This document shows, one piece after another, positions 8,850 to 17,618 of a stretch of DNA of 64,000 nucleotides; the first letter of the stretch is position 1, and each line of letters opens with the position of its first letter. Position numbers and translations under genes: made by a program. The DNA lies in the IMG/VR virus record IMGVR_UViG_3300034630_000009, positions 1-64,000 of that record; one strand, written 5' to 3'. The notes beneath the pieces were generated by a model. It did not search any database. It saw nothing but the letters and a program-made list of their open reading frames with translations, and was not told where the DNA came from. Origin of the DNA: a virus.

Positions 8850-9349
8850 GGCGCTACCTTCCGATCGCTTTCTTCCAGCGCGACCACCGCCTCTACCCGC
8901 GCTCCTTTGCGGTTAAATTTGGGCGGTTGCGTAAACCGAAAGTAATATTGCGCGAAGTAGCTGATCTCAGTCGCGCTGATGTTGCTGACGGTGTTGAAAG
9001 GTGCGGGCGCAAGCGCACGGGTGCGAGAGCCTTCCTCCTGAAACTCAGTCGTGGTATCAACCACTAGCGTTTCAACATTTGCCACAGGCTCACGCGCCTG
9101 TCTACGCTTCTCCTGCCGACGATACAGCCCGTCTAAAAGCTTCCATTCGTCCCACTCCAGAAAGGCACTGAAAACCAGGATGTGGGGCGCTTCGTAAACC
9201 CGACCGTACCCGACAAAGTTGCCATACGCCGATCGCTGGCTGGCTGGCTGCTCAACAATCAGGCGTGGAAACGCATCGCCTGCAAACTGATAGTCGTAGA
9301 TGGTTAGGCTTAAGTCGCCTAGCGTGAAGCTGATGTATTGATTACTCAT
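8846..9349 (-). CDS. distal-tail-like protein
   Basis: A 167-residue protein directly after the tape measure and before the hub, the usual place of the distal tail protein. The sequence starts MSNQYISFTLGDLSLTIYDY and is mixed alpha/beta without a recognisable catalytic motif. Both ends overlap neighbours by ATGA, indicating translational coupling. The assignment rests on position. Confidence 0.6.
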   Translation of the reverse strand: MSNQYISFTLGDLSLTIYDYQFAGDAFPRLIVEQPASQRSAYGNFVGYGRVYEAPHILVFSAFLEWDEWKLLDGLYRRQEKRRQAREPVANVETLVVDTTTEFQEEGSRTRALAPAPFNTVSNISATEISYFAQYYFRFTQPPKFNRKGARVEAVVALEESDRKVAP

Positions 9350-12300
9350 AGTCCTGCCTGTCCCACCAGGCTCTTGCTGGCATCTGCCAAGATCTTGGAG
9401 GCATCGGCGACGGGGTTTGCCGTGATCGCCGTGACGTTAGGGCGGTTCATCGAGTTAGCGAGGCGTTCTCCAAGACGGTCGATCGCGCTACTCAACGTAC
9501 TGCTCAACTGCTGCAAACCGCCACCCATACCTTGCCCTGCCGCTTCCTGTACAGGGTTCCCGGTGGGGATGCCGTTGGGTGCGGTAGCAGCCACAAACCC
9601 ATTGCCGCCAAAGGTTTGACCGGCGTTGTACGTCACGCCTGTAAAACCGCCACCTGCGGCTCCACCGTTGGGGTCAATACCACCAATAACTTTCACTTTG
9701 GCGGCATCTGCCGTCTCTGCCAGCTCTCTGGCACGTCCCCTACCCGCCGCCGCGTTCTGCTCGGACTGTGCTCGTTCCGCTGCCGCCTGCTTGATGTCTA
9801 GCGCTCCTAAACCTAGCTGCCCTACCTCTCTCTGAGTGGCGGCGTTTGCCTGAGCATTACCAATCTGAGCGCCCGTGATGGCAACGTTTTGAGATGCCAG
9901 TGCAACCCCTTGTTGAGCATTGGCAATCTCATTGGCATCGCCCGTTTTGAGCGCTTTGAGTAGGGCTGACTTCTGCTCATTCTCGGCAATCCGAGCGCTC
10001 ATATTCGCCCGTTGTGCCTCCAATACGTTATTGCGGGCAGTCACTTCAGCCTGCCGCAGCTTTAGTTTTTCGGTCTCTCGTTCGGCATCATTCTGCTTTT
10101 GCAGTGCTCTCAGCTTTTCGCGATCGGCAGCAGCTTCGGCGGACTGTTTGATCTGCACCAGCTTGACTAGATCGGCATTGTTGACCTTACCGCTAATGCT
10201 TAGCCCAGCAAGTTGCCCAACCTGTGCTTGTAGCACCTGCCGTTGATTGGTCCCCAAGTCTTTACTCTGGAGTTTTTTGAAAGAGTCAACTGCTTCCGAG
10301 GCGCGATCGACCGCAGCCTTCAACTGCTGCTGACGCGCCTCTGACACCGCAGCGCTCACCTTTGCTTGAGCCTCTACCAGTTGGCTTTCGCGTTGAATGC
10401 TGCCTGCCAAGAGGTCATTGCTGGCTTTCTGCTGGTCAATCCCTGCATTAGCGGCGGTTAGCTGCCGTTTCTGGGCGTCGGCAACGTTCTGAATCCCCCG
10501 CAAAACTCGTTGTGTTTCCAGGTCTTGAATTTTGGCTCGCTCAGCATCTTGCTTTTGCAGGTTTTCGGTGATCTGGTTTTCGGCTTCCCGCGACCCGATG
10601 ACTTTATCTTGCTGTAGCTTTTTAATCTCTTGCAGGTCAATTTGAGCTTGTGCTAAACGCTTCTGCGCGGCTTCGGCTTCGATCCTTTGGATCTCAGCCT
10701 GCCCACCTTCGCCAACGACACCATCGCCTGATAGCTGCGTTTGACGTGCAGAAAACGTTTGAGCCGCTGTGGCTCGCTCGATCGCAGCGTTAGCGACTTT
10801 ACTACGCTGCTCAAAATCAGCTTGCTCGCGTTGGCGACGGATGCCCAGCAGTTTGACACGTTCATTGTCGAGGGCTTGCTCGATCGCCAGCTCTTTTTCA
10901 GCAGCTTCACGGGCATCTAAAACGCCCGCTGCCCGCTGTTGCTTCGTGGCGGCTAATTCTTTTTGCTTCTGAGCAATGGTGTCGGTTGCCGTCCGCTCCT
11001 CAATCTGGCTCGTTTCAACGGTGCCACTCGCACTCGATAGCCGCGAGGCATTGGCGCGTCTAGCAATTGCCGCTTCTGCCTGTTTATTCTGGAATTCAAA
11101 CTGTTTGAGCGTTTCCCGATTGGCAGCATCACGCGCCTTGATCTGGTTGTCCAGGTCGGACTTCTCCGCACTGGCAAGTTTTTTCTGAAGCTCCGATCGC
11201 TTGGTTGCTGCTTCCTTAGCCCCGATTTGCCCCGTTTTCTCAGCGGCATCAATCTGCGCGATCGACTCCTCAATCGCTTTCACCTTGCCCTGGCTCTCTT
11301 TTGCCTGAATTTGGGCGATCGCGGCTTCAGTCTCCTGAGCGGTTTTAGTGCGGGAAAGTTGGGCTTTTTTGGCAAGGGCGATTTCGCGATCGGCTGACTC
11401 GGAGAGCTTATTCTCCTTCAGCGTTAAATCACGGCTGAAATCTTGAATGTCTTTGAGCTGCCCCGATGCCGTTTTTTCAGAGGTATCGACACCTGCTCCC
11501 TTACTGCTACTGCCTTCACTTGTCGCAAGACTCTTGCTGTCAACCTTGAGATCAGCCTTTGCCTCTGCTGCTTTTCTGACCGCTCGTTCTTGAAAGGTTT
11601 CCTCTTCTGGCGCACCTGCATCACGCTTAGCCGCTGCCGCTTTTTGCACTGCCGCCGCCTGAAAATCTGCCTTGGCAGCATCTTCGTCAGGTTTCGCTAA
11701 TGTCCGTTTGCGAACTTCGTCTAGCTGCTTTTGGGTCTCCTCAAACCGGATTTTCTCAATTTCTTGTGGCTTGATCGAGCCAAAGGTAAGGGGTACCCCA
11801 CCGATATCGGTGGTTAAGCTTTGCCGTCGCACTCGCGCCTGCGTCCGTTTTTCCGCAGCATCAGCATCGGCTTTGGTGCCCCCCGCACCCTGAATTGCCT
11901 TACTCGCGCCTTCTTTGTCGCCAGCATCAGGATTGAGCAACCCTTTCAGCCGTTGAGCGCCTTCGCCCAGCTTGTCTACAACCTTGCCTGCAACTCCAAC
12001 CGCCTCATTCAGCAGTTTGACAAACTCCACCGTGCCCGACACCAGATCGGCGATCGCGCGTGGGTTCTCCTTCAGATACTCCGTGAGCGATCGCGCACCG
12101 CTGGCAACGTCATCTGCCAACACCTTGCCTGCTTCACCCAACGCCAGCGCTAACTCTTTCGCCAGATCAGGATCTTGTTCCAGAGAAAGCTTAAAGCCTT
12201 CGGCACTGCCCTTCAGCCCATCCAGCAACCCACTGGATTTAAGGATTTCATTGGCAGTATCGGTGCCTAACTTGGCTAAGCCCTCAAAGGCAGGCGCGAT

Positions 12301-13545
12301 CGCCTCACCCAGGTTGAGCTTGAGCGTGGCAACCGACCCTTCTAAAAGCTTGAGTTGCCCTGGTAGCCCGGTAAGTAGTTTCTTTGCCGCTTCACCCGCT
12401 GCATTATCTTGCGATGCATTATTAATTGTCTTGAACGTGCTGTCGATCTTTTCCTGAGAGGTTGACAACAGCGCTAAAAGCGGTGCTGCTCCACCATCGC
12501 CAAAAATGGCTTTGACTAGAGACGCTTGCCGTTGTTGGGTTAGACCAGACAAGGATTTACGAAGCTCTGGAATAAGCGCTTCCAGGCTTCGCATTTTACC
12601 GCTGGCGTCAAAAACACTCACCCCAAGCTGCTCTATGGCATTCTTTGCCTCGGCGCTGGTCGGTGCCGCCAAGCTGCTAATGATGGTTTTGACACCTGTT
12701 CCGGCTGCTTCCATCTGGAAACCTGCCGATCGCAGCAAACCAAACGTGGCTGCTAACGTTTCAAAGCTCTGGTTGTTTGCCTTCGCCACACCACCAGCTG
12801 ATGAGATGGCTTGCAGCAAATCCTGCGCATCCGCCGCTGTCGCGTTACTGGTGGCGGCGACAACATCAGCCGTTTTCTTGGTGTTGGTGCCAAAGACGTT
12901 AAATGCTGCCCCTGCCACCTCTGCCGCTTTGCCCAAGTCGGTCAGTCCAGAGGCTTCAGACAGCCTCACCACGCCTTCAACCTGCTCTTTAGTATCTTTG
13001 GCACTAAAGCCAAGCTTGGCAAGCTGTACTGCCGCCTCACCCACCTGTACAGGGGTTTTAGAAGTCTCAATGCCTAAACGCTTGGCTTCGTCAGCCAGGG
13101 CTTTGGTTTCTTCCTTCGTGGCGTTGGCAACCGCGCCAAAGGTGGTGAGCTTGTCCTGAAAGGCAATGAACGTATCCAAGCCTTCTTTGACGGTGCCCGT
13201 AACGGCTCCTACAGCTCCTGCTACCGTGCCTTGAATGCTGTTGGCAAGGTTGATGCCAATGCCTTGCCCAATGCCTCTGCCAACTTCACCGAGCGCTTGC
13301 TTGGCAAAGTCACCCAGTTCTTTCAGTTTCTGTTTCGCAAGGCTGGTATCGGCATCGATCGGTGTCTTTACTCCACGCCCCGCCTGTTTTGCTAGCCCAT
13401 CCAGTTCGCCTTTTGCCTTAGCTGTATCGGCTCCAACCTTAAGATTCGCGTCTTTGCCAGCGATCTGCTGTTGAGTCGCTGCAACCTGGGCAGGAATGTC
13501 TTTGGTATTTAAGACCGCCTTAAATTCTACTGAGCCTATTTCCAC
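9346..13545 (-). CDS. tail tape measure protein
   Basis: A 1399-residue protein, the longest after the portal fusion. Residues about 120-400 match the TP901-type tape-measure core: FQDKLTTFGAVANATKEE, TPVQVGEAAVQLAKLGFS, GLTDLGKAAEVAGAAFNVFG, FGLLRSAGFQMEAAGTGVKT. The rest is a very long Ala/Gln/Lys/Glu-rich coiled coil, then a Gly/Asn-rich tail with YNAGQTFGGNG. It sets tail length and is probably ejected with the DNA; by the usual length rule the tail should be roughly 200 nm, which is inference. It starts 31 bases after the tail-chaperone extension and ends in an ATGA overlap. Confidence 0.93.
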   Translation of the reverse strand: MEIGSVEFKAVLNTKDIPAQVAATQQQIAGKDANLKVGADTAKAKGELDGLAKQAGRGVKTPIDADTSLAKQKLKELGDFAKQALGEVGRGIGQGIGINLANSIQGTVAGAVGAVTGTVKEGLDTFIAFQDKLTTFGAVANATKEETKALADEAKRLGIETSKTPVQVGEAAVQLAKLGFSAKDTKEQVEGVVRLSEASGLTDLGKAAEVAGAAFNVFGTNTKKTADVVAATSNATAADAQDLLQAISSAGGVAKANNQSFETLAATFGLLRSAGFQMEAAGTGVKTIISSLAAPTSAEAKNAIEQLGVSVFDASGKMRSLEALIPELRKSLSGLTQQRQASLVKAIFGDGGAAPLLALLSTSQEKIDSTFKTINNASQDNAAGEAAKKLLTGLPGQLKLLEGSVATLKLNLGEAIAPAFEGLAKLGTDTANEILKSSGLLDGLKGSAEGFKLSLEQDPDLAKELALALGEAGKVLADDVASGARSLTEYLKENPRAIADLVSGTVEFVKLLNEAVGVAGKVVDKLGEGAQRLKGLLNPDAGDKEGASKAIQGAGGTKADADAAEKRTQARVRRQSLTTDIGGVPLTFGSIKPQEIEKIRFEETQKQLDEVRKRTLAKPDEDAAKADFQAAAVQKAAAAKRDAGAPEEETFQERAVRKAAEAKADLKVDSKSLATSEGSSSKGAGVDTSEKTASGQLKDIQDFSRDLTLKENKLSESADREIALAKKAQLSRTKTAQETEAAIAQIQAKESQGKVKAIEESIAQIDAAEKTGQIGAKEAATKRSELQKKLASAEKSDLDNQIKARDAANRETLKQFEFQNKQAEAAIARRANASRLSSASGTVETSQIEERTATDTIAQKQKELAATKQQRAAGVLDAREAAEKELAIEQALDNERVKLLGIRRQREQADFEQRSKVANAAIERATAAQTFSARQTQLSGDGVVGEGGQAEIQRIEAEAAQKRLAQAQIDLQEIKKLQQDKVIGSREAENQITENLQKQDAERAKIQDLETQRVLRGIQNVADAQKRQLTAANAGIDQQKASNDLLAGSIQRESQLVEAQAKVSAAVSEARQQQLKAAVDRASEAVDSFKKLQSKDLGTNQRQVLQAQVGQLAGLSISGKVNNADLVKLVQIKQSAEAAADREKLRALQKQNDAERETEKLKLRQAEVTARNNVLEAQRANMSARIAENEQKSALLKALKTGDANEIANAQQGVALASQNVAITGAQIGNAQANAATQREVGQLGLGALDIKQAAAERAQSEQNAAAGRGRARELAETADAAKVKVIGGIDPNGGAAGGGFTGVTYNAGQTFGGNGFVAATAPNGIPTGNPVQEAAGQGMGGGLQQLSSTLSSAIDRLGERLANSMNRPNVTAITANPVADASKILADASKSLVGQAGL

Positions 13546-13576
13546 AGACAGCCCCTACGCTACGTGCTCAAAGTTC

Positions 13577-13837
13577 CTACTCAGACGCAGCCGCCTCCAG
13601 CAAACGCCGATCGAGCCACTCCACTACCCATCCCGGCAGCTTGCCTTCATCCCATAGTCTGAGTGTCGTTCGCGCGGCTGCTACAGGCACCAATGCTTTA
13701 GCCTCGCGCTGGTAAAGCGCAAGGGCATAAGGATTCACAAACTCAGTCGCTTCGGTGGGGCGCTTGACCCCATTGCACCCCGCGATCGTGGCGGCTACTC
13801 CATGCAACGGAGTGGCGATACTATTCGCCTGCTGCAA
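13577..13837 (-). CDS. tail assembly chaperone C-terminal extension (GT-like, made by -1 frameshift)
   Basis: Reads as an 86-residue frame from a TTG codon, but the same frame stays open upstream past 13912 into the end of the preceding gene, with no better start. The extension includes GAIAYLNERELQQAN before the TTG. It is therefore best read as the T half of a G/GT tail-chaperone pair, reached by -1 slippage at 13909-13918. The frameshift product would run from 14439 to 13577, about 287 residues. Its place directly before the tape-measure gene is the classical one for this pair. Confidence 0.75.
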   Translation of the reverse strand: MQQANSIATPLHGVAATIAGCNGVKRPTEATEFVNPYALALYQREAKALVPVAAARTTLRLWDEGKLPGWVVEWLDRRLLEAAASE

Positions 13838-13878
13838 TTCACGCTCATTGAGATAGGCGATCGCCCCGCTAATGACCT

Positions 13879-14439
13879 TTACACCGCAACGGCTAAAGCT
13901 GTCGTCTCCAAATTTTTTGTTACTGGGGAAGTCGTAAGAGAGTCGCCAGAAGATTTCCGTCCAGAAGTCTTGAGGGGCTTTTTTGCGGTGGTAGCCTCTG
14001 TCTCTGTTTCCATTTCAGAAGTAATTGTGGCAGTTTGCCAATGGGTACGCTCGCCAATAAAGAAATTATAGAGATCGTCGATTTGCTGTGTGCCCAGTTG
14101 CATAGTCTTAGCAACCGTCCAAGCGGCATCATGCCTGAATAACAGGATGAGTGTCACCGCTGCTGCTTTAAGGCGGAACAGTGTCAGTTCTTCCCATGCG
14201 ACGGTACGAGTCGCGCTTTCTAAAAAGCACTGCCACGTAAATTCTTCGCCTTGAGTCAATTGATGAAGTTTGGGTAACTCAAAAAGCGACACGGTGATGG
14301 TTTTACCCGTGACTACCTCAGAGGGGAGCAAGTCAAACGGCAAAGCCGCCGCGATCGCGGGTAGTTCTGTTTTAAAGAACTCAAACAGTGCCTTAATTTC
14401 CGTGACCATGCCCAACGGTTTTAGCTCTGTCTCACTCAT
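13879..14439 (-). CDS. tail assembly chaperone (G-like)
   Basis: A 186-residue protein (MSETELKPLGMVTEIKALF...) between tail tube and tape measure. The ATG at 14439 has GGAG about 9 bases upstream and overlaps the preceding gene by 8 bases; an in-frame start 25 codons earlier is unlikely. Near the C-terminus the mRNA contains A-AAA-AAT-TTG, a canonical slippery run, and the -1 frame continues into the next gene. A chaperone of this kind coats the tape measure during tail assembly. Sequence similarity to known G proteins was not recognised; the call rests on architecture. Confidence 0.7.
   Translation of the reverse strand: MSETELKPLGMVTEIKALFEFFKTELPAIAAALPFDLLPSEVVTGKTITVSLFELPKLHQLTQGEEFTWQCFLESATRTVAWEELTLFRLKAAAVTLILLFRHDAAWTVAKTMQLGTQQIDDLYNFFIGERTHWQTATITSEMETETEATTAKKPLKTSGRKSSGDSLTTSPVTKNLETTALAVAV
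13909..13918 (-). promoter_or_regulatory. programmed -1 ribosomal frameshift slippery site
   Basis: On the minus strand the sequence reads ACA AAA AAT TTG in the G frame. Two overlapping X-XXY-YYZ heptamers are present: A-AAA-AAT (13918-13912) and A-AAT-TTG (13915-13909). Slipping back one base gives AAC AAA AAA TTT GGA, which is open for about 110 further codons into the 13577-13837 frame. No stop lies between. Confidence 0.78.
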
Positions 14440-14659
14440 ACACTCGCTCCAAAACAACGTTGTAATCAGGGTTGTATTTAATTTCAGGCACCTTGACCAG
14501 GTAAAGCTCACCATCTCGATTTTCGGTCTGGATCAGTGCCACCCTTTGCCCCATCAGCCCAGGATCGCGCAATGCCACCACACCAGCGGTAATGGTTTCC
14601 GCCTCTACTTGGCAGTGACTACAGAAGATGCCGCGTGTCTGTAAGCCGCTGATCAGCAT
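14432..14659 (-). CDS. small conserved-position protein with CxxC
   Basis: A 75-residue protein between the tail tube and the tail chaperone. It contains an N-terminal FCSHCQVEAETI with a CxxC pair, then GQRVALIQTE and a C-terminal YNPDYNVVLERVYE. It starts inside a TGATG overlap with the tail-tube gene and ends within the next gene. It could be a small tail-completion factor or a metal-binding protein; no family was recognised. Confidence 0.65.
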   Translation of the reverse strand: MLISGLQTRGIFCSHCQVEAETITAGVVALRDPGLMGQRVALIQTENRDGELYLVKVPEIKYNPDYNVVLERVYE

Positions 14660-15666
14660 CAGGGTGTCACTGGTACAGGTACAGCTTTAATCACGGCACC
14701 GCTGAAGCTAATTTCCAGGTCGCCAGAAATGGGCGCGTTTGCCTGCCCCGCTTGTTTGTTGCTGGTAACAACGCCAATACCAACAATGCTGTCACCCGTG
14801 ATAAAACTGGGGTTAGGTGCGGGTTCCAGCCGTTTGACATAGATAAATTTTTGCAAATCCGCTTGTTCTGCCGCAGTGCGAAAAGCTGCGTTGTAATGCC
14901 ACTTAATCCCAGGCAGGGTGATTTTGCGATCGATGGTAGTCGGTGTCTGCAACTGTGCTCCACCTGTGTTAAACGTCACGGTTTGCACCGTAGCAAACGT
15001 TTCATCCAGGGAAGCATCGGTGCGATCCCAGAGATACGTGGGGAATTCTGCGCCTGATCCAGCAGTGATTGCCTCATCCAGTGCTCTGACGGTCAGGGTA
15101 GTGGCTCCGATCGCGGCTGAAACCGTGACTTTTGCCGACTTCTCCACGTCGTTAGAGTCAGCAAAACAAAGATATTGCCCAGCATAAACGGGTCCCAACA
15201 AGGGCTCAAACAGGGTCACGCTAGTTGCACCTTTGGCAGTTGTGTTCGTTACCAGCGCTGTTGCTCCTAACGTCATGTTGGCAGGGGTAGCACCCGTTGA
15301 TGCAGCAGTAAAAGTTTGTCCGCTCAGCAGTACGAACGCACCTGTTGTTGGCTTGCCTGCAAAAATGCCCGTAGTTGGCGTGTTGAGCTTGACGCTTGCC
15401 AGAAGTGCATTCCGAATGATGGCAACAGTGTCGCCAGCTCCAGCGGTATAAGAGCCAATGACCACACCGTTTACGGTAAGCGAGTACACCCCTGCTGCTG
15501 CTGTCGCTACAGTCACGGTTTGCTGATAGCCACCGTCAAGGTAAATGTTTTGATCGACGATCGCGCTGGCGGAGACACCTGGATCAAGCGCTGCCAGATA
15601 AATTTGTACTAGCTTGCCCAGCACCGTTTGATGGCTAATCTGAGCGCGATTGCGAGTTAAAGGCAT
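14659..15666 (-). CDS. major tail tube protein (probable)
   Basis: A 335-residue, Thr/Ala/Gly-rich, strongly beta-type protein. It lies after four small connector genes and before the chaperone pair and tape measure, the standard position of the tail tube gene. The internal segment TVNGVVIGSYTAGAGDTVA is typical of Ig-like or beta-sandwich insertions in tube proteins. No motif allows a direct family call, so the assignment rests on position and composition. Confidence 0.7.
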   Translation of the reverse strand: MPLTRNRAQISHQTVLGKLVQIYLAALDPGVSASAIVDQNIYLDGGYQQTVTVATAAAGVYSLTVNGVVIGSYTAGAGDTVAIIRNALLASVKLNTPTTGIFAGKPTTGAFVLLSGQTFTAASTGATPANMTLGATALVTNTTAKGATSVTLFEPLLGPVYAGQYLCFADSNDVEKSAKVTVSAAIGATTLTVRALDEAITAGSGAEFPTYLWDRTDASLDETFATVQTVTFNTGGAQLQTPTTIDRKITLPGIKWHYNAAFRTAAEQADLQKFIYVKRLEPAPNPSFITGDSIVGIGVVTSNKQAGQANAPISGDLEISFSGAVIKAVPVPVTP

Positions 15667-15709
15667 AGGAGAACCCAGCGCGGTTAAGGTCGCTGCTACT
15701 GTTCCCCCG

Positions 15710-16141
15710 CTAGACTCCCGCTCGCATCACCCGTTGCACTCGCGTCAGTGTGACGGTGATTCGTCGTGATTCAATGTTATCCAACACGGTCGATCGCACC
15801 ACTCTGGGAGACACTTCAGTAATCTCATCGATCGCCAGCAAGAGTGCTTCTGTGGCGGCAATGGTCGTGTCGTTCAAGTCCCACTGCTTGAGCGTGATGG
15901 TTGTCTCTGCGGCAATCTGGTTACTACCCAGCATTGCGGTAACAGGCGTATTGACCTCTGGCTGAATGACCACCTCTAACCCCTCGACACTCATCCCCTG
16001 GGGCGAACTGCCTGTGTCATCAATGGCGATAGCAGGTGTGGTTTCGCCATTTAAGCTGGTGTAAGTGCCCAGCAAATCGCCCAGCGCCGTGATGAGGCGT
16101 TGTTGCAGCAGTTGAGCGCGATCGAGGTAGGTTTCAGTCAC
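15710..16141 (-). CDS. tail terminator / tail completion protein
   Basis: A 143-residue protein starting MTETYLDRAQLLQQRLITAL. It is followed by beta strands, TTITLKQWDLNDTTIAATEALL and a C-terminal SRRITVTLTRVQRVM. Size, order after an HK97 gp10-like gene and position before the tube gene fit a tail terminator. It overlaps its upstream neighbour by ATGA. Confidence 0.6.
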   Translation of the reverse strand: MTETYLDRAQLLQQRLITALGDLLGTYTSLNGETTPAIAIDDTGSSPQGMSVEGLEVVIQPEVNTPVTAMLGSNQIAAETTITLKQWDLNDTTIAATEALLLAIDEITEVSPRVVRSTVLDNIESRRITVTLTRVQRVMRAGV

Positions 16142-16560
16142 AGCAATTTTGACTTCAGTAGAGTTGCAAAAACCTTTTGAGCATTGACACGCTCTAGACC
16201 ATCTTTCACCCAGTCACGACCGGGGATGTTTGTGCTTTTACTGGTTGTATAGCCATACAAAATGGCAAGCCCATACGCAACATTCCAACTGTAACGGGCT
16301 TCTGTGTGACTAACAAAATCAAGTTGCTGACTGGCTCTCAAGCGTCCCGTATCCACAATATCGCGTGGCGAACTCACTTCATGCGGGGTCTTCCTTTTGC
16401 CGCCAGACCCATCGCCATAACGCTTGGTCGTAGTCGGAAAATCCCACTTTGGATCAGAAATTGACTGCGTAAAGCCAGTACCCATCAGCAGGCAGGTTTC
16501 TCTGAAGGCTGCTTGAGCGGCTTTCTCGATCGCGGCTGTATTGAGCTTAATGGTTGCCAT
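16138..16560 (-). CDS. HK97 gp10-like neck/tail-completion protein
   Basis: A 140-residue protein beginning with an amphipathic helix (LNTAAIEKAAQAAFRETC) and containing SSPRDIVDTGRLRASQQL followed by YSWNVAYGLAILYGYTT. This is the typical pattern of HK97 gp10-like head-tail joining proteins (substrate-free, structural). It sits between a connector gene and the tail terminator, with one-base or ATGA overlaps on both sides. Confidence 0.7.
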   Translation of the reverse strand: MATIKLNTAAIEKAAQAAFRETCLLMGTGFTQSISDPKWDFPTTTKRYGDGSGGKRKTPHEVSSPRDIVDTGRLRASQQLDFVSHTEARYSWNVAYGLAILYGYTTSKSTNIPGRDWVKDGLERVNAQKVFATLLKSKLL

Positions 16561-17327
16561 CAGAGTAAGTACGCCTCCTCAAGTCCCAGTAGTAATTGTG
16601 TGGCACTGACCGCTACGCCTACTTCCTGATAATAGCCCGGTGCCACTATGAGGGGGTTCTGTGTCAGGTTGCCAACGCTGCCCACAAAGACAGGCTGGTC
16701 TACCGTCCAACTCCAGCCAGTATCTTGCATCAGCCCACTGGTGGCAAATTGTGGTTTTCCGCCTGCTGCCACTGCGTTCAACGTTAGCCCGATCGCGCCT
16801 TCAGTCTGGGTTATATCAGTCGCATCGGCATAGACTAATTGCCCATTGTGCAGCGCAACTAGCCGATGGAGGGAAAGTGCGATCGCGGCTGGGTATTGTC
16901 CTGGTGTGGGTTGTAGCGCAATGCCCTGAGCGCCACCTGCCACTGCTTGAGCGCGAAAAATACCCGATACTTTTGCCCCCAGCGCTGCCTCTACCCCAAA
17001 GGGGCTAGGTGTACCTCTGTAGAGCGTAAACCAGCCTGATTGCGTGTCTTTCGTCACCGGATCGGTAATCACTGCCCACCCTTTGCTGAGATGCCCCACA
17101 CCGTTGGGTACGGTGGAAGGGTTGGTCAGACGACCTGACAGAGGCTCATCAGACTCATCTATACCAGGATAGAAAAGCCCCCTCGGACGACTATCAGGTT
17201 TCAAGTAAGCCTTGACCGTTACCGTGAGTGTTGCTGGTTGTTTGTTGCCCGTGCGCGGGTCAGTAGCGATCGCACCCGTTGCGACCGAAAATGTCAGCAC
17301 CGCGTTACTGGGAAACGGTGAAGCCAT
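16560..17327 (-). CDS. head-tail connector protein
   Basis: A 255-residue protein downstream of the capsid gene and a small connector. It contains TGNKQPATLTVTVKAYLKP and SRPRGLFYPGIDES near the start, features seen in long head-closure or stopper-type proteins, and a C-terminal GYYQEVGVAVSATQLLLG. No enzymatic motif. The role comes from position in the capsid-to-tail interval. Confidence 0.6.
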   Translation of the reverse strand: MASPFPSNAVLTFSVATGAIATDPRTGNKQPATLTVTVKAYLKPDSRPRGLFYPGIDESDEPLSGRLTNPSTVPNGVGHLSKGWAVITDPVTKDTQSGWFTLYRGTPSPFGVEAALGAKVSGIFRAQAVAGGAQGIALQPTPGQYPAAIALSLHRLVALHNGQLVYADATDITQTEGAIGLTLNAVAAGGKPQFATSGLMQDTGWSWTVDQPVFVGSVGNLTQNPLIVAPGYYQEVGVAVSATQLLLGLEEAYLL

Positions 17328-17569
17328 TACTCAGGCTTGGTAGGTTTGGTGGTTTTAGGAGTGGCAGGAGCGGGAGGGGTGACAGGCGACGAAGTTAGAG
17401 CGCGCAGAGTTTCTGCTTCCAGCATCTCGACGATCGTCGAATCATCCTTGATATCGTTCCACACGTCATCATCCAGTTCACCCACGCCAGGTATGAACGA
17501 AACGCGGTGATTAGCAAAGACGATCGTGGTCGCACCAGCACGGTTTGCAGGAGTAAATTGATAACGCAT
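17327..17569 (-). CDS. small head-tail connector-like protein
   Basis: An 80-residue protein beginning MRYQFTPANRAGATTIVF with FIPGVGELDDDVWNDIKD, followed by a Pro/Thr/Lys-rich disordered tail. Small proteins of this type with an early PGVGELDD motif lie behind the capsid gene in many siphophages. It overlaps the next gene by one base. Confidence 0.6.
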   Translation of the reverse strand: MRYQFTPANRAGATTIVFANHRVSFIPGVGELDDDVWNDIKDDSTIVEMLEAETLRALTSSPVTPPAPATPKTTKPTKPE

Positions 17570-17618
17570 GGGAAAAACTAAAGGCTAAAGGCTAAAAACA
17601 ACCAGCAATTAAGAACTA

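Noticed and set aside
9532-13474. Many plus-strand frames inside the tape-measure gene
   Set aside because: They follow the Ser/Ala/Cys-rich composition expected from the antisense of an Ala/Gln-rich coiled coil and lack start signals.
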